A stretch of 62,713 nt of DNA from an uncultured Bacteroidales bacterium (GCA_905235085.1 CAJOKD010000009.1:1-62713); one strand, 5' to 3'. Shown: positions 52,419-62,128, counted from the stretch's first letter. Translations and numbers: made by a program. Notes: generated by a model from the sequence alone, not told the origin.

Positions 52419-53188
52419 GAGTATTGATCATCGAAGACGAGGCTATGGCACGCAGGAGCCTCGAGAAACTCCTCGAAAACAATTTCCCCGACCTGACGAT
52501 AGTCGGAGAATGCGGTTCGGTAAAGGATTCCGTAGCCTGGCTGAAGGAGAACCCCGGCAAGGCCGACATTATCTTTATGGACGTGGAGCTCTCTGACGGT
52601 GAGTGCTTCGAGATATTCCGGAAAGTCGATGTCGATTCCCACGTAGTAATGACTACCGCCTACGATAATTACGCGGTGAAGGCCTTCGAGGCAGGAAGTG
52701 TGGACTATCTGCTCAAGCCCATCGACCTCGGCCCGCTCAGGAGGGCCGTCGACAGATGCAGGAACTCCAATGCCGGACTGGATGTGGAAAGGATACTGGG
52801 TGCGCTGGCTTCAAGACGGGAAGAACCGGAATACAAGGAACGCTTCCTGGTGCATTTCAACGACAGGATAGTGCCGGTCAGGACGGACGAAATCGCATAT
52901 TTCTTCTCAGAAGACAAGAACAACCACGTGGTGACCCACAGCGGCTCGGTCTACATAGTGGACAATACGATGGACAACCTGATGACCGGACTGGATCCTT
53001 CCCGCTTCTTCAAGATTTCCAGGAGCTGCATCTTTTCAAAGGACGCAGTTGAAAGTGTAACCAAAATTATGGGAGGGCGCCTGAGAGTCACTCCGAAAGC
53101 CAAGATATCCATAAACAGAGGCCCTGCTCCGGACCTGACCGTAAGCCGGTCCCGTTCCGATGAGTTCCTGAAATGGCTGGAAGGATAG
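52415..53188 (+). CDS. LytTR-type response regulator
   Basis: A 257-residue two-domain regulator. The receiver domain has Asp56 (IFMDVELSDG), acidic residues at the N-terminus (IIEDE) and the conserved TAYDNYAVKAFE. The C-terminal LytTR DNA-binding domain (about 150-257) carries NDRIVPVRTDEIAYFFSEDK and FFKISRSCIFSKDAVESVTK. Its target is probably the divergent starch locus or its own operon, from location. Confidence 0.9.
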   Translation: MRVLIIEDEAMARRSLEKLLENNFPDLTIVGECGSVKDSVAWLKENPGKADIIFMDVELSDGECFEIFRKVDVDSHVVMTTAYDNYAVKAFEAGSVDYLLKPIDLGPLRRAVDRCRNSNAGLDVERILGALASRREEPEYKERFLVHFNDRIVPVRTDEIAYFFSEDKNNHVVTHSGSVYIVDNTMDNLMTGLDPSRFFKISRSCIFSKDAVESVTKIMGGRLRVTPKAKISINRGPAPDLTVSRSRSDEFLKWLEG

Positions 53189-53191
53189 CAT

Positions 53192-53725
53192 TCAGCCCTT
53201 GTTCAGCCTGAAGTGCCAGAGCACCACTCCGATGCACACCGACACGTTGAGCGAATGCTTGGTGCCTGACTGAGGGATTTCCAAAGAGAAATCAGACATA
53301 TCCACCGCTTCCTGGCTGACACCGTCCACCTCATTCCCGAACACGAAAGCGTATTTGGCGTCCTTTTCCGGTGTGAATTCCGGGAGGTTGACGGAATTGA
53401 CCGTCTGCTCTACGCTGACGATCGTGTAACCTTCTTCATGAAGTCTCCCGATGGCCTCCAGGGTACTGCCGCAGTATTCCCAAGGTACGCTTTCCTCGGC
53501 TCCGAGACCCGTCTTGTGTATCTCGGCTGAAGGAGGTACAGCACATATTCCGCACAGCCACAGTTTGTCCATCCCGAAGCAATCGCACGTCCTGAAGGCA
53601 GAACCCACGTTATGTGCACTGCGGATATTGTCAAGCACGACCACCGCCCCGCTTCCAGGACGATGCCTGTATTCTTCCGGGGTCATCCTGCCCAGCTCGA
53701 TGTTCAACAGTTTACGGTCTTTCAC
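53192..53725 (-). CDS. SpoU/TrmH-family RNA 2'-O-methyltransferase
   Basis: A knotted SAM-dependent methyltransferase of about 177 residues. I place the start at the GTG at 53725 (VKDRKLLNIEL); GTG at 53734 is also possible and the frame extends to a TTG at 53758 that overlaps the -7 box at 53754-53747. Motifs: LDNIRSAHNVGSAFRTCDCFG, FVFGNEVDGVS and IPQSGTKHSLNVSVCIGVVLW, the SpoU signature. The RNA target (tRNA or rRNA) cannot be told. Confidence 0.85.
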   Translation of the reverse strand: MKDRKLLNIELGRMTPEEYRHRPGSGAVVVLDNIRSAHNVGSAFRTCDCFGMDKLWLCGICAVPPSAEIHKTGLGAEESVPWEYCGSTLEAIGRLHEEGYTIVSVEQTVNSVNLPEFTPEKDAKYAFVFGNEVDGVSQEAVDMSDFSLEIPQSGTKHSLNVSVCIGVVLWHFRLNKG

Positions 53726-53746
53726 TAGATTCACCTTTTGTGTGGG

Positions 53747-53783
53747 CAAATATAGCAAAAATGGTTTTTAAATCTTATATTTG
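53747..53783. promoter_or_regulatory. Divergent -7 boxes for the methyltransferase and glyA
   Basis: Minus strand 53754-53747 and plus strand 53776-53783 both read TATATTTG, exact matches to TAnnTTTG. Neither has a clear TTG at the usual -33 distance. They set the starts of the two divergent transcripts. Confidence 0.5.
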
Positions 53784-53830
53784 TACTGGTTTCGGAATTT
53801 GGTTCCGAATAACGTCTAACTGCATTTTTT

Positions 53831-55159
53831 ATGAAACAAGACCTTCAGATTTTCGATCTGATTAGAAATGAAAAGGAAAGGCAATCTTCCGGACTCGAAC
53901 TGATTGCATCAGAAAACTATGTAAGCGACAATGTCCTCGAGGCGATGGGCTCCATCTGCACCAACAAATATGCAGAGGGCTATCCCGGAAAGAGGTATTA
54001 TGGCGGATGCCAGATAGTCGACCAGATCGAACAGCTGGCCATCGAGCGCATCTGCAAGATTTACGATGCCGAATATGCCAACGTACAGCCTCATTCAGGC
54101 GCACAGGCTAATATGGCAGTCATTATGGCCTGCCTCAAACCGGGCGACACATTTATGGGGCTCGACCTCTCCCAAGGCGGTCACCTTACACACGGTTCAC
54201 CTGTCAATGCCTCCGGTATCCTCTACAATGCAGTTGCGTACGGTCTGAACGAAGAGACCGGAATGGTAGACTACGACCAGATGGAGGAGAAGGCCCTCGA
54301 ATGCAAGCCTAAGCTCATCATCGGCGGTGCTTCTGCATATTCCCGCGAGTGGGACTATGAGAGGATGCGCAAGATTGCCGACAAAGTCGGTGCCTTGCTC
54401 TGGATCGATATGGCCCACACCGCCGGACTGATTGCTGCCGGCCTCCTCAAGAATCCTGTAAAATACGCACATATAGTAACTTCCACCACACACAAGACCC
54501 TCCGTGGCCCGCGTGGAGGAATTATCCTCATCGGTAAGGATTTCGACAATCCATGGGGTCTCAAGACTCCAAAGGGAGAGATCAAGAAGATGAGCGCCAT
54601 CATCAACTCGAGTGTTTTCCCGGGCGTACAGGGAGGTCCGCTGGAGCACGTGATCGCAGCCAAGGCTGTCGCTTTCTACGAGGCTATGCAGCCCGAGTTC
54701 GTAGAATACCAGAAGCAGGTGATGTCCAATGCGAAAACTATGGCCAACGCCTTCGTAAAGAAGGGATACAAGGTTGTTTCAGGCGGAACCGACAACCATC
54801 TTATGCTGATCGACCTCAGGACCAAGTTCCCTGATGTCACCGGCAGGATGGCGGAGAAGGAACTCGAGAAGGCAGAGATCACCATCAACAAGAATATGGT
54901 TCCTTTCGACTCCAGGACTCCTTTCAAGACTTCGGGTTTGAGGATCGGAACTCCTGCCGTCACGTCCCGTGGCTTCGTCGAGAAGGATATGCTGGACATC
55001 GTCGAACTGATCGATACCGTCCTCACGGCTGTCGCCAAATATGCCGACGTAGTGAACGGTGTCAGCGAGGAAGGCAAGGATGAATATGCGAAGGTCCTCG
55101 AGACAGTAAGGCACAGAGTCCACAATATGACAGCCGGAAGGCCCCTCAACAAGTATTAA
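53831..55159 (+). CDS. glyA: Serine hydroxymethyltransferase
   Basis: A 442-residue PLP enzyme converting serine and tetrahydrofolate to glycine and methylene-tetrahydrofolate in the cytoplasm. The PLP lysine is Lys222 in [13 protein letters not shown]. Other hallmarks: [13 protein letters not shown] near the N-terminus, [12 protein letters not shown] and [11 protein letters not shown]. It stands as a single gene between divergent promoters and the terminator at 55187-55230. Confidence 0.97.
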   Translation: MKQDLQIFDLIRNEKERQSSGLELIASENYVSDNVLEAMGSICTNKYAEGYPGKRYYGGCQIVDQIEQLAIERICKIYDAEYANVQPHSGAQANMAVIMACLKPGDTFMGLDLSQGGHLTHGSPVNASGILYNAVAYGLNEETGMVDYDQMEEKALECKPKLIIGGASAYSREWDYERMRKIADKVGALLWIDMAHTAGLIAAGLLKNPVKYAHIVTSTTHKTLRGPRGGIILIGKDFDNPWGLKTPKGEIKKMSAIINSSVFPGVQGGPLEHVIAAKAVAFYEAMQPEFVEYQKQVMSNAKTMANAFVKKGYKVVSGGTDNHLMLIDLRTKFPDVTGRMAEKELEKAEITINKNMVPFDSRTPFKTSGLRIGTPAVTSRGFVEKDMLDIVELIDTVLTAVAKYADVVNGVSEEGKDEYAKVLETVRHRVHNMTAGRPLNKY

Positions 55160-55186
55160 GCAGAAGGGCTTCCGAGAGATTTCAAG

Positions 55187-55230
55187 AGGATGGCAGCAGA
55201 GTCCCGCAGACCTGCTGCCATCCTTTTTTA
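55187..55230 (+). terminator. Intrinsic terminator of glyA
   Basis: AGGATGGCAGCAG (55187-55199) pairs perfectly with CTGCTGCCATCCT (55212-55224), followed by TTTTTTATTG. It is a strong rho-independent terminator for the plus strand. Confidence 0.9.
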
Positions 55231-55273
55231 TTGTTACGGTCTGATTGCATCCTAAGGATAACTGAGTAAAAAG

Positions 55274-55305
55274 AAAGAGGCCGGCCCGTAAGGGTCGACC
55301 TCTTT
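55274..55305 (-). terminator. Intrinsic terminator of the OmpA-family gene
   Basis: AAAGAGG (55274-55280) pairs with CCTCTTT (55299-55305), with inner GGCCC/GGGTC pairing. On the minus strand it is followed by CTTTTTACTC. It lies about 25 bases after the OmpA-family stop. Confidence 0.75.
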
Positions 55306-55327
55306 GATCTTCATCGATCAAGCCGGG

Positions 55328-56527
55328 TTAGTTGTTCTTCCCGGAATTGATCAGCCAGTTCCAGTAGTCCATATTGCTGATGCGCTCGATGACAACCTTG
55401 CGGTCACCCCTGCGGACATCGTGAGACTCGCCGTAAGGAACAGTGGTAGCCTTCTTGCCGAAGCCATACCAGTAGATCTGGCTCTTGGCGACACCCCTCT
55501 CTACGAGAGCATCGTAAACTGCCTTTGCACGACGGCGGGAAAGATCGATGTTGTAGTCGAATCCACCACGGACGTCGGTGTAACCGGCGATAAGGAAGTG
55601 CTGGTTAGGATAGTTCTTGAGGACGGTAGCAACAGTGTCAAGAACTTCCTGGGACAGAGGAGTAAGGACATCCTTGTCGAAATCGAAGGTCACGTTGTCA
55701 AGCATCACGGTGAGGAGCTTGTCAGCACCAGGGACCTCGATGGTATCGTGGACTTCCTTGATAACCTCGACCGGCTTCTCGATGTAAGTCACGACAGGAG
55801 CAGGAAGCACGGAGCTGAACCTGTTGAAGTTAGTGCGCCCGAGATTCACGCAAAGACCTGCGGAGATTGACGGCATAAACGCGAAGATGTCATTCTCGCC
55901 GATCCATGGAGAAACTGCGAGAACCTCATTGCGGATGCTGAGGATGCTCAGGTCGACGCAGATGTTGAGCCTGTCGCTGATACGGAAGTTGTTGAGAACT
56001 CCGCCAGCTGCACCCCACTCGTCATTGACCTCGTCGTAGCCTTCACGATCCTTGTAAGAAGGATCCTTGAGGCCGACCCAACCAGCTCCGATGTAAGGAA
56101 CAACGCTCCAGAAACGGGTCTCCTTGTAACCACAAAGAGTATTTGTGATGTTCCAGAGGAGATCGGTATGGACGTAACGGAAGAATGCGAAGTTACCGTT
56201 ACCGTTGTCGATCAGGGTGGTGTGTCCGTTCTTAAGGTCGAACGAGTTGTTCAGACCGTGGAAACCGAACCTGAAACCTACTGCAGGAGTGAACCACTTG
56301 CCGACATTGAGGTCGATGGCAGGACCGCCGAAGCTGAACGTGGTTTCCTTTGAGACGGTGAAGTTAGCACCACCGGCTGCACTTACGAACCAATTGTCCC
56401 AGAATCCGTTTGTAAGATAAGGACCCCTTACGACAGCACCGTTCTCATCACGGTTGTTGTCCTCCTGTGCGTACACTGAGGTAATAGCTACCAGCGCAAT
56501 CGCTACAATGCTAAAGATCTTTTTCAT
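55328..56527 (-). CDS. OmpA-family outer-membrane protein
   Basis: A 399-residue protein starting at the ATG at 56527 (MKKIFSIVAIALV); the frame extends to 56551. Signal peptide ends VYAQ. An N-terminal barrel-like region (about 35-250) has alternating hydrophobic strands. The C-terminal OmpA domain (about 280-390) contains FDFDKDVLTPLSQ, GYTDVRGG and LSRRRAKAVYDAL, binding peptidoglycan. It anchors the outer membrane to the wall. Own promoter (56597-56630) and terminator suggest a separate transcript. Confidence 0.9.
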   Translation of the reverse strand: MKKIFSIVAIALVAITSVYAQEDNNRDENGAVVRGPYLTNGFWDNWFVSAAGGANFTVSKETTFSFGGPAIDLNVGKWFTPAVGFRFGFHGLNNSFDLKNGHTTLIDNGNGNFAFFRYVHTDLLWNITNTLCGYKETRFWSVVPYIGAGWVGLKDPSYKDREGYDEVNDEWGAAGGVLNNFRISDRLNICVDLSILSIRNEVLAVSPWIGENDIFAFMPSISAGLCVNLGRTNFNRFSSVLPAPVVTYIEKPVEVIKEVHDTIEVPGADKLLTVMLDNVTFDFDKDVLTPLSQEVLDTVATVLKNYPNQHFLIAGYTDVRGGFDYNIDLSRRRAKAVYDALVERGVAKSQIYWYGFGKKATTVPYGESHDVRRGDRKVVIERISNMDYWNWLINSGKNN

Positions 56528-56596
56528 TAAGTTAACTAGTATTTGATTCAATAATTATCCTTCTATACCGTCGGTCGCTAAACACGATACAGCGCA

Positions 56597-56630
56597 CAAA
56601 GTTACAGATTTTATTTTAATAAATTGCAAA
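56597..56630 (-). promoter_or_regulatory. Promoter of the OmpA-family gene
   Basis: Minus strand: TTTG at 56630-56627, 22 bases, then TAACTTTG at 56604-56597. The -7 box matches TAnnTTTG exactly; spacing is slightly long. The -33 box lies inside the 3' end of the GH2 gene. The leader would be about 65-70 bases. Confidence 0.55.
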
Positions 56631-59600
56631 CTGGTCTCAAAATAAATTCAAATTCTCGCGGTTGGGCGTGCAGCCTGTACTTTTCAAGAGGCAGCTCTCC
56701 CCAGGAATTAATGCCTCCGACGCCCATCTGGACCAGGTCTAAATTGACGTATGTCATTCCAGCTGACCTGTCATTTTCGTGTGCCAACTCCTTGAGATTC
56801 AAAGAATGGCGAGGATATCCCACAGCCACGTTGGTCTTGTTCGCACGCTCCGGTGTGCCGTCTGCCGCACAGTCCAGATCCCTGATCGAGAACGGAAGGG
56901 CGGAACCAGAGAAATTGAGATTGGAAGATATTTCCAAACCGGTTCCGTCAGGATCGGTAATCCTGAGATACCTGAGTCCCGTATGGGTGCCGGACTCCTG
57001 AGAACGGACATATCCATAATGATACTGCCCATTGACACTCTGGCGATAGAGGCCGACCGGAGCAGAGGAATTCCTGTCTATGTAATTCTCCCAAGGCCCG
57101 TTGCCGAAGAACTCCAAGTCAGAGAAATTGCCAGGCATCGCGAACTTCATTCCGAATCTGAAAAGATCCGGAGCCTTTTCAAGTCCTCCAGCATCAGACA
57201 TCGTTTCCTTGCCAAGTACGGTGCCGTCACTACCGATGAGATAGTCCACCGACACGGAGGCGGCTCCTCCTGCGATAGGCTTGTAAGTCACTGAAAACCT
57301 GTAACTCTCCCCTTCATTCGCGACATCCAGGGATTGAGGCAGGAATACAGGATATCTCCAGACTTTCTGCTTTTCATTCAGGCGGGCTCCCATATCGTTC
57401 TCAGTGAGCGCCCTTGCGAATTCAGGGAGCAGCGGCTCGGAAAGCACTTCCCTGCCACCGATCCTGTAGCTGCACAGGGCCCCGGCAGGTTTTGAGAATA
57501 CCGCTTCCCAGCGTTCGACTCTGTCGGAAGCAGTCCCCGCAGAACGGAACAAGCCTTCGAACTTGTAGCTGAGCCCATCCTCAGTGAAAGCAACAGGGGC
57601 ATCGGCCACTGAATTGGCTCCCACCATCTTGCTGATATCCCTGGAATGGCACTCCCGGATCGGTATCTGGTCATAAGCGACCTCGGTGCCTGCAGGCAGC
57701 AGCCCGTCCCTTGTCTTCAGGACATACGACACGTTCAGGAACACCTCCGCGTCACCAGGGAAAACAGATGGAATATCCAGAATCACCTTGCCTGTCTTCT
57801 GAGGAGCGACTTTAAGATTCTCGACGACTCCGCTAAGTGACTTTTCACCTCCCACGGTTACGTCCCAAAGCAGGCGGTAATTGCTCAGATCCTTGAAAAA
57901 GAACTCGTTGATGACATCAAGTCTACCCTTGGCGGCATCTGTCGCGCGGGTAAGGATATTCCTGTACTGGTAGCGGATCTCGTAGGCGTGAGGATGGAGA
58001 GTGCGGTCTGCTGCGATGATTCCGTTACAATTGAATGAAGCATCGGAGGGATCGAATTCATTGAAATCACCACCGAAAGCGAATATATGGTCCGTACCTC
58101 CATCCGAAGAAGGCCAGCGGAGTGCCTGATCCACGAAGTCCCAGACAAATCCGCCCTGGAAGGTCGGATATTTGCGGATCAGGTCCCAGTATTCCTTGAA
58201 GTTGCCGACGGAGTTCCCCATAGCATGAGCGTACTCGCAGAGAATCAGAGGCTTAGGCGGATTGCCGGCAGATTCCTTCTCGCAAGCGTCAGGAGTAGTG
58301 TACATCGGGCAGTGGATGTCCGTATTCCTGCCTCCTCCGGTCCTTTCATACTGCACCGGGCGGGAAGGATCATATGCCTTTATCCAATCGTAGCATACTG
58401 AGAAATTCTCTCCGTTCCCAGCCTCGTTTCCCATACTCCAGACTATTACAGAAGGGTGGTTGATGTCGCGGAGGACCATCCTCTGGTCCCTGATGAGGTG
58501 GGCAGCCTGGTAATCAGGCCTGTTGGCAAGCGTCTCCTTGCCGTAACCCATTCCGTGCGATTCGATGTTACCCTCATCCACCAGATAGATTCCGTACTTG
58601 TCGCAGAGAGAAAGCCAAACCGGATCGTCAGGATAGTGGCAAGTGCGGACAGCATTGATATTCAGCTCCTTCATTATGCGGATATCCCTGACCATATCAG
58701 CTTCGGATACTACATATCCCTTGTACGGATTCATTTCGTGACGGTTCGTTCCCTTGATCAGGATCGGTTTGCCGTTTACGAGCAACTGGGAGTTCTTGAT
58801 TTCAACCGTCCTGAAGCCGAAATCGATATCCGCAGACTCCGCAAGATCCTTCCTGTCAAACGCTTTAACCCTAAGGGTATATAAATCAGGGGTTTCCGCA
58901 GACCAAAGCATCGGATTTCCCACGACTCCGGAGACTATCGCCATCGATTTACGAGGAATCGCAGTCCCTGAATACACGGTCTTTCCGGCCTTGTCGGTAA
59001 TATCGAAACCGACTTTCCTGATCCCAGAAGACACATTGGCGGTTACAGTAAACTTTCCGTCCATTCCGGCAATGATGTTGATGTCTTCCACCCTTTCTTT
59101 CTCGCGGGTATACACGTACACTCCGCGGGCAATTCCGGCGAAACGGTTGAAGTCCTGGTCCTCGAGGTAAGTACCGTCGCACCAGCGGAATATCTCCAGG
59201 GCTATCAGGTTCTCTCCCGCTCGAACGTACTTCGTAAGGTCGAACCGAGCCTCCAGCTTGCTGTCCTCGCTGTAGCCGACCATCTTTCCATTCACCCACA
59301 CACGGACGTTCGAAGTCGCAGAACCAATGCAGAGGCATATCTGCTTCCCTATCCAGGACTTGTCCACGGTGAAGGTGCGCCGGTACTGGCCCACATAATT
59401 GTGCTCTGTTGCAGGAAATGGCGGATTGTTCACGTAATGTCCGCGCCACGGATAACCGATGTTAAGGTACATCGGTTCCCCGTATCCGTTCAGCTCCCAC
59501 ATCCCGGGCACAGGCATCTCCCCCCAGTTTGAATCATCGTATGAAAGCGACTCGAAGCCCCTGGTCCTGCCTGCGATGGACTCGTTCCAGTTGAACTTCC

Positions 59601-59766
59601 AGACACCGTTCAGCGAAATGGTCTGCTGCTGGTCGGTAACGAATGTTGCCCGCATAGGCATCCTGTTTTCTTCGAACACGTTCGGGTCCTGCCAAGGTTC
59701 CATCTTCTGAGCGAAGACAGGCAGAGCTGCTGCCACGGCCAGAATTAGCGCAAATATTCTCTTCAT
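56611..59766 (-). CDS. GH2 beta-galactosidase
   Basis: A 1051-residue exported enzyme with a signal peptide (PVFAQ). Five-domain LacZ layout: sugar-binding domain (about 40-215), Ig-like, TIM barrel (about 325-620) with NRHEMNPYKG, acid/base Glu448 in WSMGNEAGNG and nucleophile Glu511 in ILCEYAHAMGNS, then Ig-like and the bgal_small domain at the C-terminus. It hydrolyses beta-galactosides in the periplasm. It starts just 1 base before the upstream phosphoesterase gene ends, so both are probably co-transcribed; other GH2 beta-glycosidases with a LacZ-like layout are possible. Confidence 0.88.
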   Translation of the reverse strand: MKRIFALILAVAAALPVFAQKMEPWQDPNVFEENRMPMRATFVTDQQQTISLNGVWKFNWNESIAGRTRGFESLSYDDSNWGEMPVPGMWELNGYGEPMYLNIGYPWRGHYVNNPPFPATEHNYVGQYRRTFTVDKSWIGKQICLCIGSATSNVRVWVNGKMVGYSEDSKLEARFDLTKYVRAGENLIALEIFRWCDGTYLEDQDFNRFAGIARGVYVYTREKERVEDINIIAGMDGKFTVTANVSSGIRKVGFDITDKAGKTVYSGTAIPRKSMAIVSGVVGNPMLWSAETPDLYTLRVKAFDRKDLAESADIDFGFRTVEIKNSQLLVNGKPILIKGTNRHEMNPYKGYVVSEADMVRDIRIMKELNINAVRTCHYPDDPVWLSLCDKYGIYLVDEGNIESHGMGYGKETLANRPDYQAAHLIRDQRMVLRDINHPSVIVWSMGNEAGNGENFSVCYDWIKAYDPSRPVQYERTGGGRNTDIHCPMYTTPDACEKESAGNPPKPLILCEYAHAMGNSVGNFKEYWDLIRKYPTFQGGFVWDFVDQALRWPSSDGGTDHIFAFGGDFNEFDPSDASFNCNGIIAADRTLHPHAYEIRYQYRNILTRATDAAKGRLDVINEFFFKDLSNYRLLWDVTVGGEKSLSGVVENLKVAPQKTGKVILDIPSVFPGDAEVFLNVSYVLKTRDGLLPAGTEVAYDQIPIRECHSRDISKMVGANSVADAPVAFTEDGLSYKFEGLFRSAGTASDRVERWEAVFSKPAGALCSYRIGGREVLSEPLLPEFARALTENDMGARLNEKQKVWRYPVFLPQSLDVANEGESYRFSVTYKPIAGGAASVSVDYLIGSDGTVLGKETMSDAGGLEKAPDLFRFGMKFAMPGNFSDLEFFGNGPWENYIDRNSSAPVGLYRQSVNGQYHYGYVRSQESGTHTGLRYLRITDPDGTGLEISSNLNFSGSALPFSIRDLDCAADGTPERANKTNVAVGYPRHSLNLKELAHENDRSAGMTYVNLDLVQMGVGGINSWGELPLEKYRLHAQPREFEFILRPVCNLLK

Positions 59767-59767
59767 A

Positions 59768-61657
59768 TTATAAATGATTGATTCTAAGCAAAGTCACGAT
59801 ACCGTCCATCGACGAAACCAATATATATTCTCCGTCACCGTCCGCCCAGGCCTCAAGAGGATTCAGGAGGGCGACTGATATCTTATGAATCCAAAGCAGA
59901 CGACCATCCGAAGCAGCGAAGGCAAGAAGGTTACCCTTGTCGGTAGGCATCAGAACCTCTTCTCCCACCCTGGATATGGAGGTCGGGGATATGTCGTACC
60001 CCGCCCCCGTCTCGACGCTCCAATCCATCTCCAGGGAAGCCGCATCGATGGATGAAATCTTGTGGAACATCGACTTGCAATAAACTTTCGCGCCGTCCGG
60101 GGATATCCCTACCGACTCGCGGCAGGAACCCTTGAAAGACTTAAGCTCTTCTCCGGTACGGGCATCCAGGACATACAAGGTCCTGTCCGGTACAGCGATG
60201 AATATCTTCTCCCCGGACTTGACAGGCCACACAGCAGCAGGAGAATACATACGGGACGGCTTGTAGCACTTCCACACCCATTGGAGGGTACCATCCTCAG
60301 GATCAAGGGAATACAGCTTGTTCCCCCAGGTCCCGAACACGACCTGCTCCTTGTCGGCATAAGACCTGCATTCCACGAATCCATCGACATCCCCATATTC
60401 CCAGACAGGCTTCCCGCTCTTCAGGTCAAGTGCCCTGAAGCACCCGTCGGAAGCTCCGATGAACACTTTCCCGTCTCTGATCACTGGACTTGCCACAATG
60501 GATTTCTGAGCCTTGTGCTTCCATCTCAGCTTCCCGTTCGAAGGGTTCAGGGCATATACGTTGCCGTCCGTGCAACCGAAGACAAGGTACCTGCCGCTGA
60601 TCGCCGGGGTCGAGAATATCTTCCCGGGGAACCGTTCAGACCACAGGATCCTGCCGTCTTTCAAAGAAATGCAGCGTACCATTCCCGACGCCGTGGTGTA
60701 CCAAGCCTTTCCTCCCCTCCTTGCGAAACCTGCGACAATGTTGCTGTTATCCTTGTATTTCCAGACTTCCTTCACTGCCTTTCCCGAAGGAGACGGGAGT
60801 CCGTTCACTTCGTAACGCATCCAAGGGTAGTCGGAAGGCAGACCGTCGGAGTCATATGCAACTTTATCCTCGACCGGAAGGAGTCTCTTGCTGAACCACG
60901 GTTCCTCGAACACCGGCCCGTCCGCGTTTAGCCTCCTTTCGCGGACTGTCACACTGTCATCCTGGATCGAGATGATTGTGTAGCCCGGCTCCTTGCCTGC
61001 CGAGAGGGTGGACCGGCCGAGTACTCCAGGGATACCGCCGTAGTCCAGAACGGTGTTCCTGTGCCAGTGGCCGCCGATCGCGAACCTGGTCCCGATCCGT
61101 TTGAGTTCCCTGGTCACATCGAAGTAATTGAGGACGGAAGTGTCCTGCGGGTAATGGTTGATGAAAATGGTTTTCCCGCTCTCCGGAAGGCTCTTGAGCC
61201 ACTCCATACTCTCCTGTGGGATGAGCGCCGGGGCCATCCTCATATCCGGGCCGCAATTGCAGCCTATGAAGCGCCAGCCCTTGCATACGAATTCGAATCT
61301 CTCGTATCCGAAAACTTCCTTGAATGTATTGCAGCCGCTCTCGGACCACTTCGCATCGTGGTTGCCGGCCACTGTATAATACCTCGTGCGAAGGGAATCG
61401 AGCATCCCTTTCACATCCCGTATCTCTTCATCGGTTCCGAAGTCCGTAAGGTCACCTCCTATGAGGACGAAATCCAGGCCGTCAAGTGCGTTCACGTCAC
61501 GGATGCATCGCCTGAGATCCTGGACAGACTTACCTCCCTGGGAATAATGAAGGTCCGTCAGGAAAGCAAACCTCAGCGGCTCTTCCTGTGCGAAGGAGAG
61601 CGTCAAGGATATACAAAAGGCGGAAACTATTGCCGCCGTCAAAGACTTCAGGTTCAT
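59768..61657 (-). CDS. Exported metallophosphoesterase fused to a PQQ-like beta-propeller
   Basis: A 629-residue exported protein (signal peptide SFAQ). The N-terminal calcineurin-like phosphoesterase has the metal motifs DLHYS at 35-39, GGDLTDFG, GNHDAKW and GGHWHRN. From about 300 a beta-propeller follows with repeated DGxxYALNPSNGKLRWKHK-like blades (GNVYALNPSNGKLRW, GCFRALDLKSGKPVWEYG, RTLYVLDARTGEEL), resembling PQQ-type repeats. PQQ binding itself is unlikely, and the propeller may bind ligands or partners. Substrate unknown. A -7 box TAAATTTG lies at 61703-61696. The GH2 gene follows one base after the stop. Confidence 0.83.
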   Translation of the reverse strand: MNLKSLTAAIVSAFCISLTLSFAQEEPLRFAFLTDLHYSQGGKSVQDLRRCIRDVNALDGLDFVLIGGDLTDFGTDEEIRDVKGMLDSLRTRYYTVAGNHDAKWSESGCNTFKEVFGYERFEFVCKGWRFIGCNCGPDMRMAPALIPQESMEWLKSLPESGKTIFINHYPQDTSVLNYFDVTRELKRIGTRFAIGGHWHRNTVLDYGGIPGVLGRSTLSAGKEPGYTIISIQDDSVTVRERRLNADGPVFEEPWFSKRLLPVEDKVAYDSDGLPSDYPWMRYEVNGLPSPSGKAVKEVWKYKDNSNIVAGFARRGGKAWYTTASGMVRCISLKDGRILWSERFPGKIFSTPAISGRYLVFGCTDGNVYALNPSNGKLRWKHKAQKSIVASPVIRDGKVFIGASDGCFRALDLKSGKPVWEYGDVDGFVECRSYADKEQVVFGTWGNKLYSLDPEDGTLQWVWKCYKPSRMYSPAAVWPVKSGEKIFIAVPDRTLYVLDARTGEELKSFKGSCRESVGISPDGAKVYCKSMFHKISSIDAASLEMDWSVETGAGYDISPTSISRVGEEVLMPTDKGNLLAFAASDGRLLWIHKISVALLNPLEAWADGDGEYILVSSMDGIVTLLRINHL

Positions 61658-61737
61658 CCGTGTAAAGGAGATTGGTTATTTCGGCCTATAGATTACAAAT
61701 TTACAGAAAAAACATTTAGCTTATTACACTACAAGGT

Positions 61738-61980
61738 TTCATTATTTTCCTGCTCATCGGTGCTGTCGCAGGATGGCTTGCAGGCAAATGCATGCGCGGC
61801 GGCGGATTCGGTCTGCTGATCAACATCATCTTCGGTATCCTCGGCGGTATCCTCGGTGGCTGGCTTCTCGGCCTTCTCGGTGCCAACTAGGCCTGTCTCG
61901 GCAAATGGTATGGCCAGATTTTCACCTCCGGCATCGGTGCCATCGTCATTCTCTGGATCGCATCCCTGTTCAAGAAATGA
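61738..61980 (+). pseudogene. Decayed GlsB/YeaQ/YmgE small membrane protein
   Basis: The frame reads FIIFLLIGAVAGWLAGKCMR, then GGFGLLINIIFGILGGILGGW, an in-frame TAG at 61888-61890, then a continuing IFTSGIGAIVILWIASLFKK to a TGA at 61980. It matches a full-length transglycosylase-associated/GlsB protein (about 80 residues, three helices) but no ATG, GTG or TTG is found at the 5' end and the stop interrupts it. It is therefore called a pseudogene. Confidence 0.8.
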
Positions 61981-62007
61981 TGCCAGCTGGGCATTTCTGA
62001 CAAATAA

Positions 62008-62038
62008 TTTGCGGATAAAAGAAAAAACACTATCTTTG
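62008..62038 (+). promoter_or_regulatory. tRNA-Cys promoter
   Basis: TTTG at 62008-62011, 19 bases, then TATCTTTG at 62031-62038, an exact Bacteroidota consensus, 15 bases before the tRNA. Confidence 0.75.
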
Positions 62039-62053
62039 CAATCCGCAAATTAC

Positions 62054-62124
62054 GGTGCTTTGGCCGAGCGGTTAGGCACAGGTCTGCAAAACCTGCTACA
62101 GCGGTTCGATTCCGCTAGGCACCT
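62054..62124 (+). tRNA. tRNA-Cys (GCA)
   Basis: A 71-base cloverleaf. The acceptor GGTGCTT pairs with AGGCACC at 62117-62123 (one G-T pair), with T as the discriminator base. The anticodon arm AGGTCTGCAAAACCT has anticodon GCA. The T arm GCGG-TTCGATT-CCGC is intact. It is preceded by a consensus promoter and followed by a perfect hairpin terminator. Confidence 0.93.
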
Positions 62125-62128
62125 CAAA

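Noticed and set aside
61738..61887. Short intact gene ending at the TAG
   Set aside because: No start codon lies in frame, and the family continues after the TAG, so a truncated functional gene is less likely than a pseudogene.
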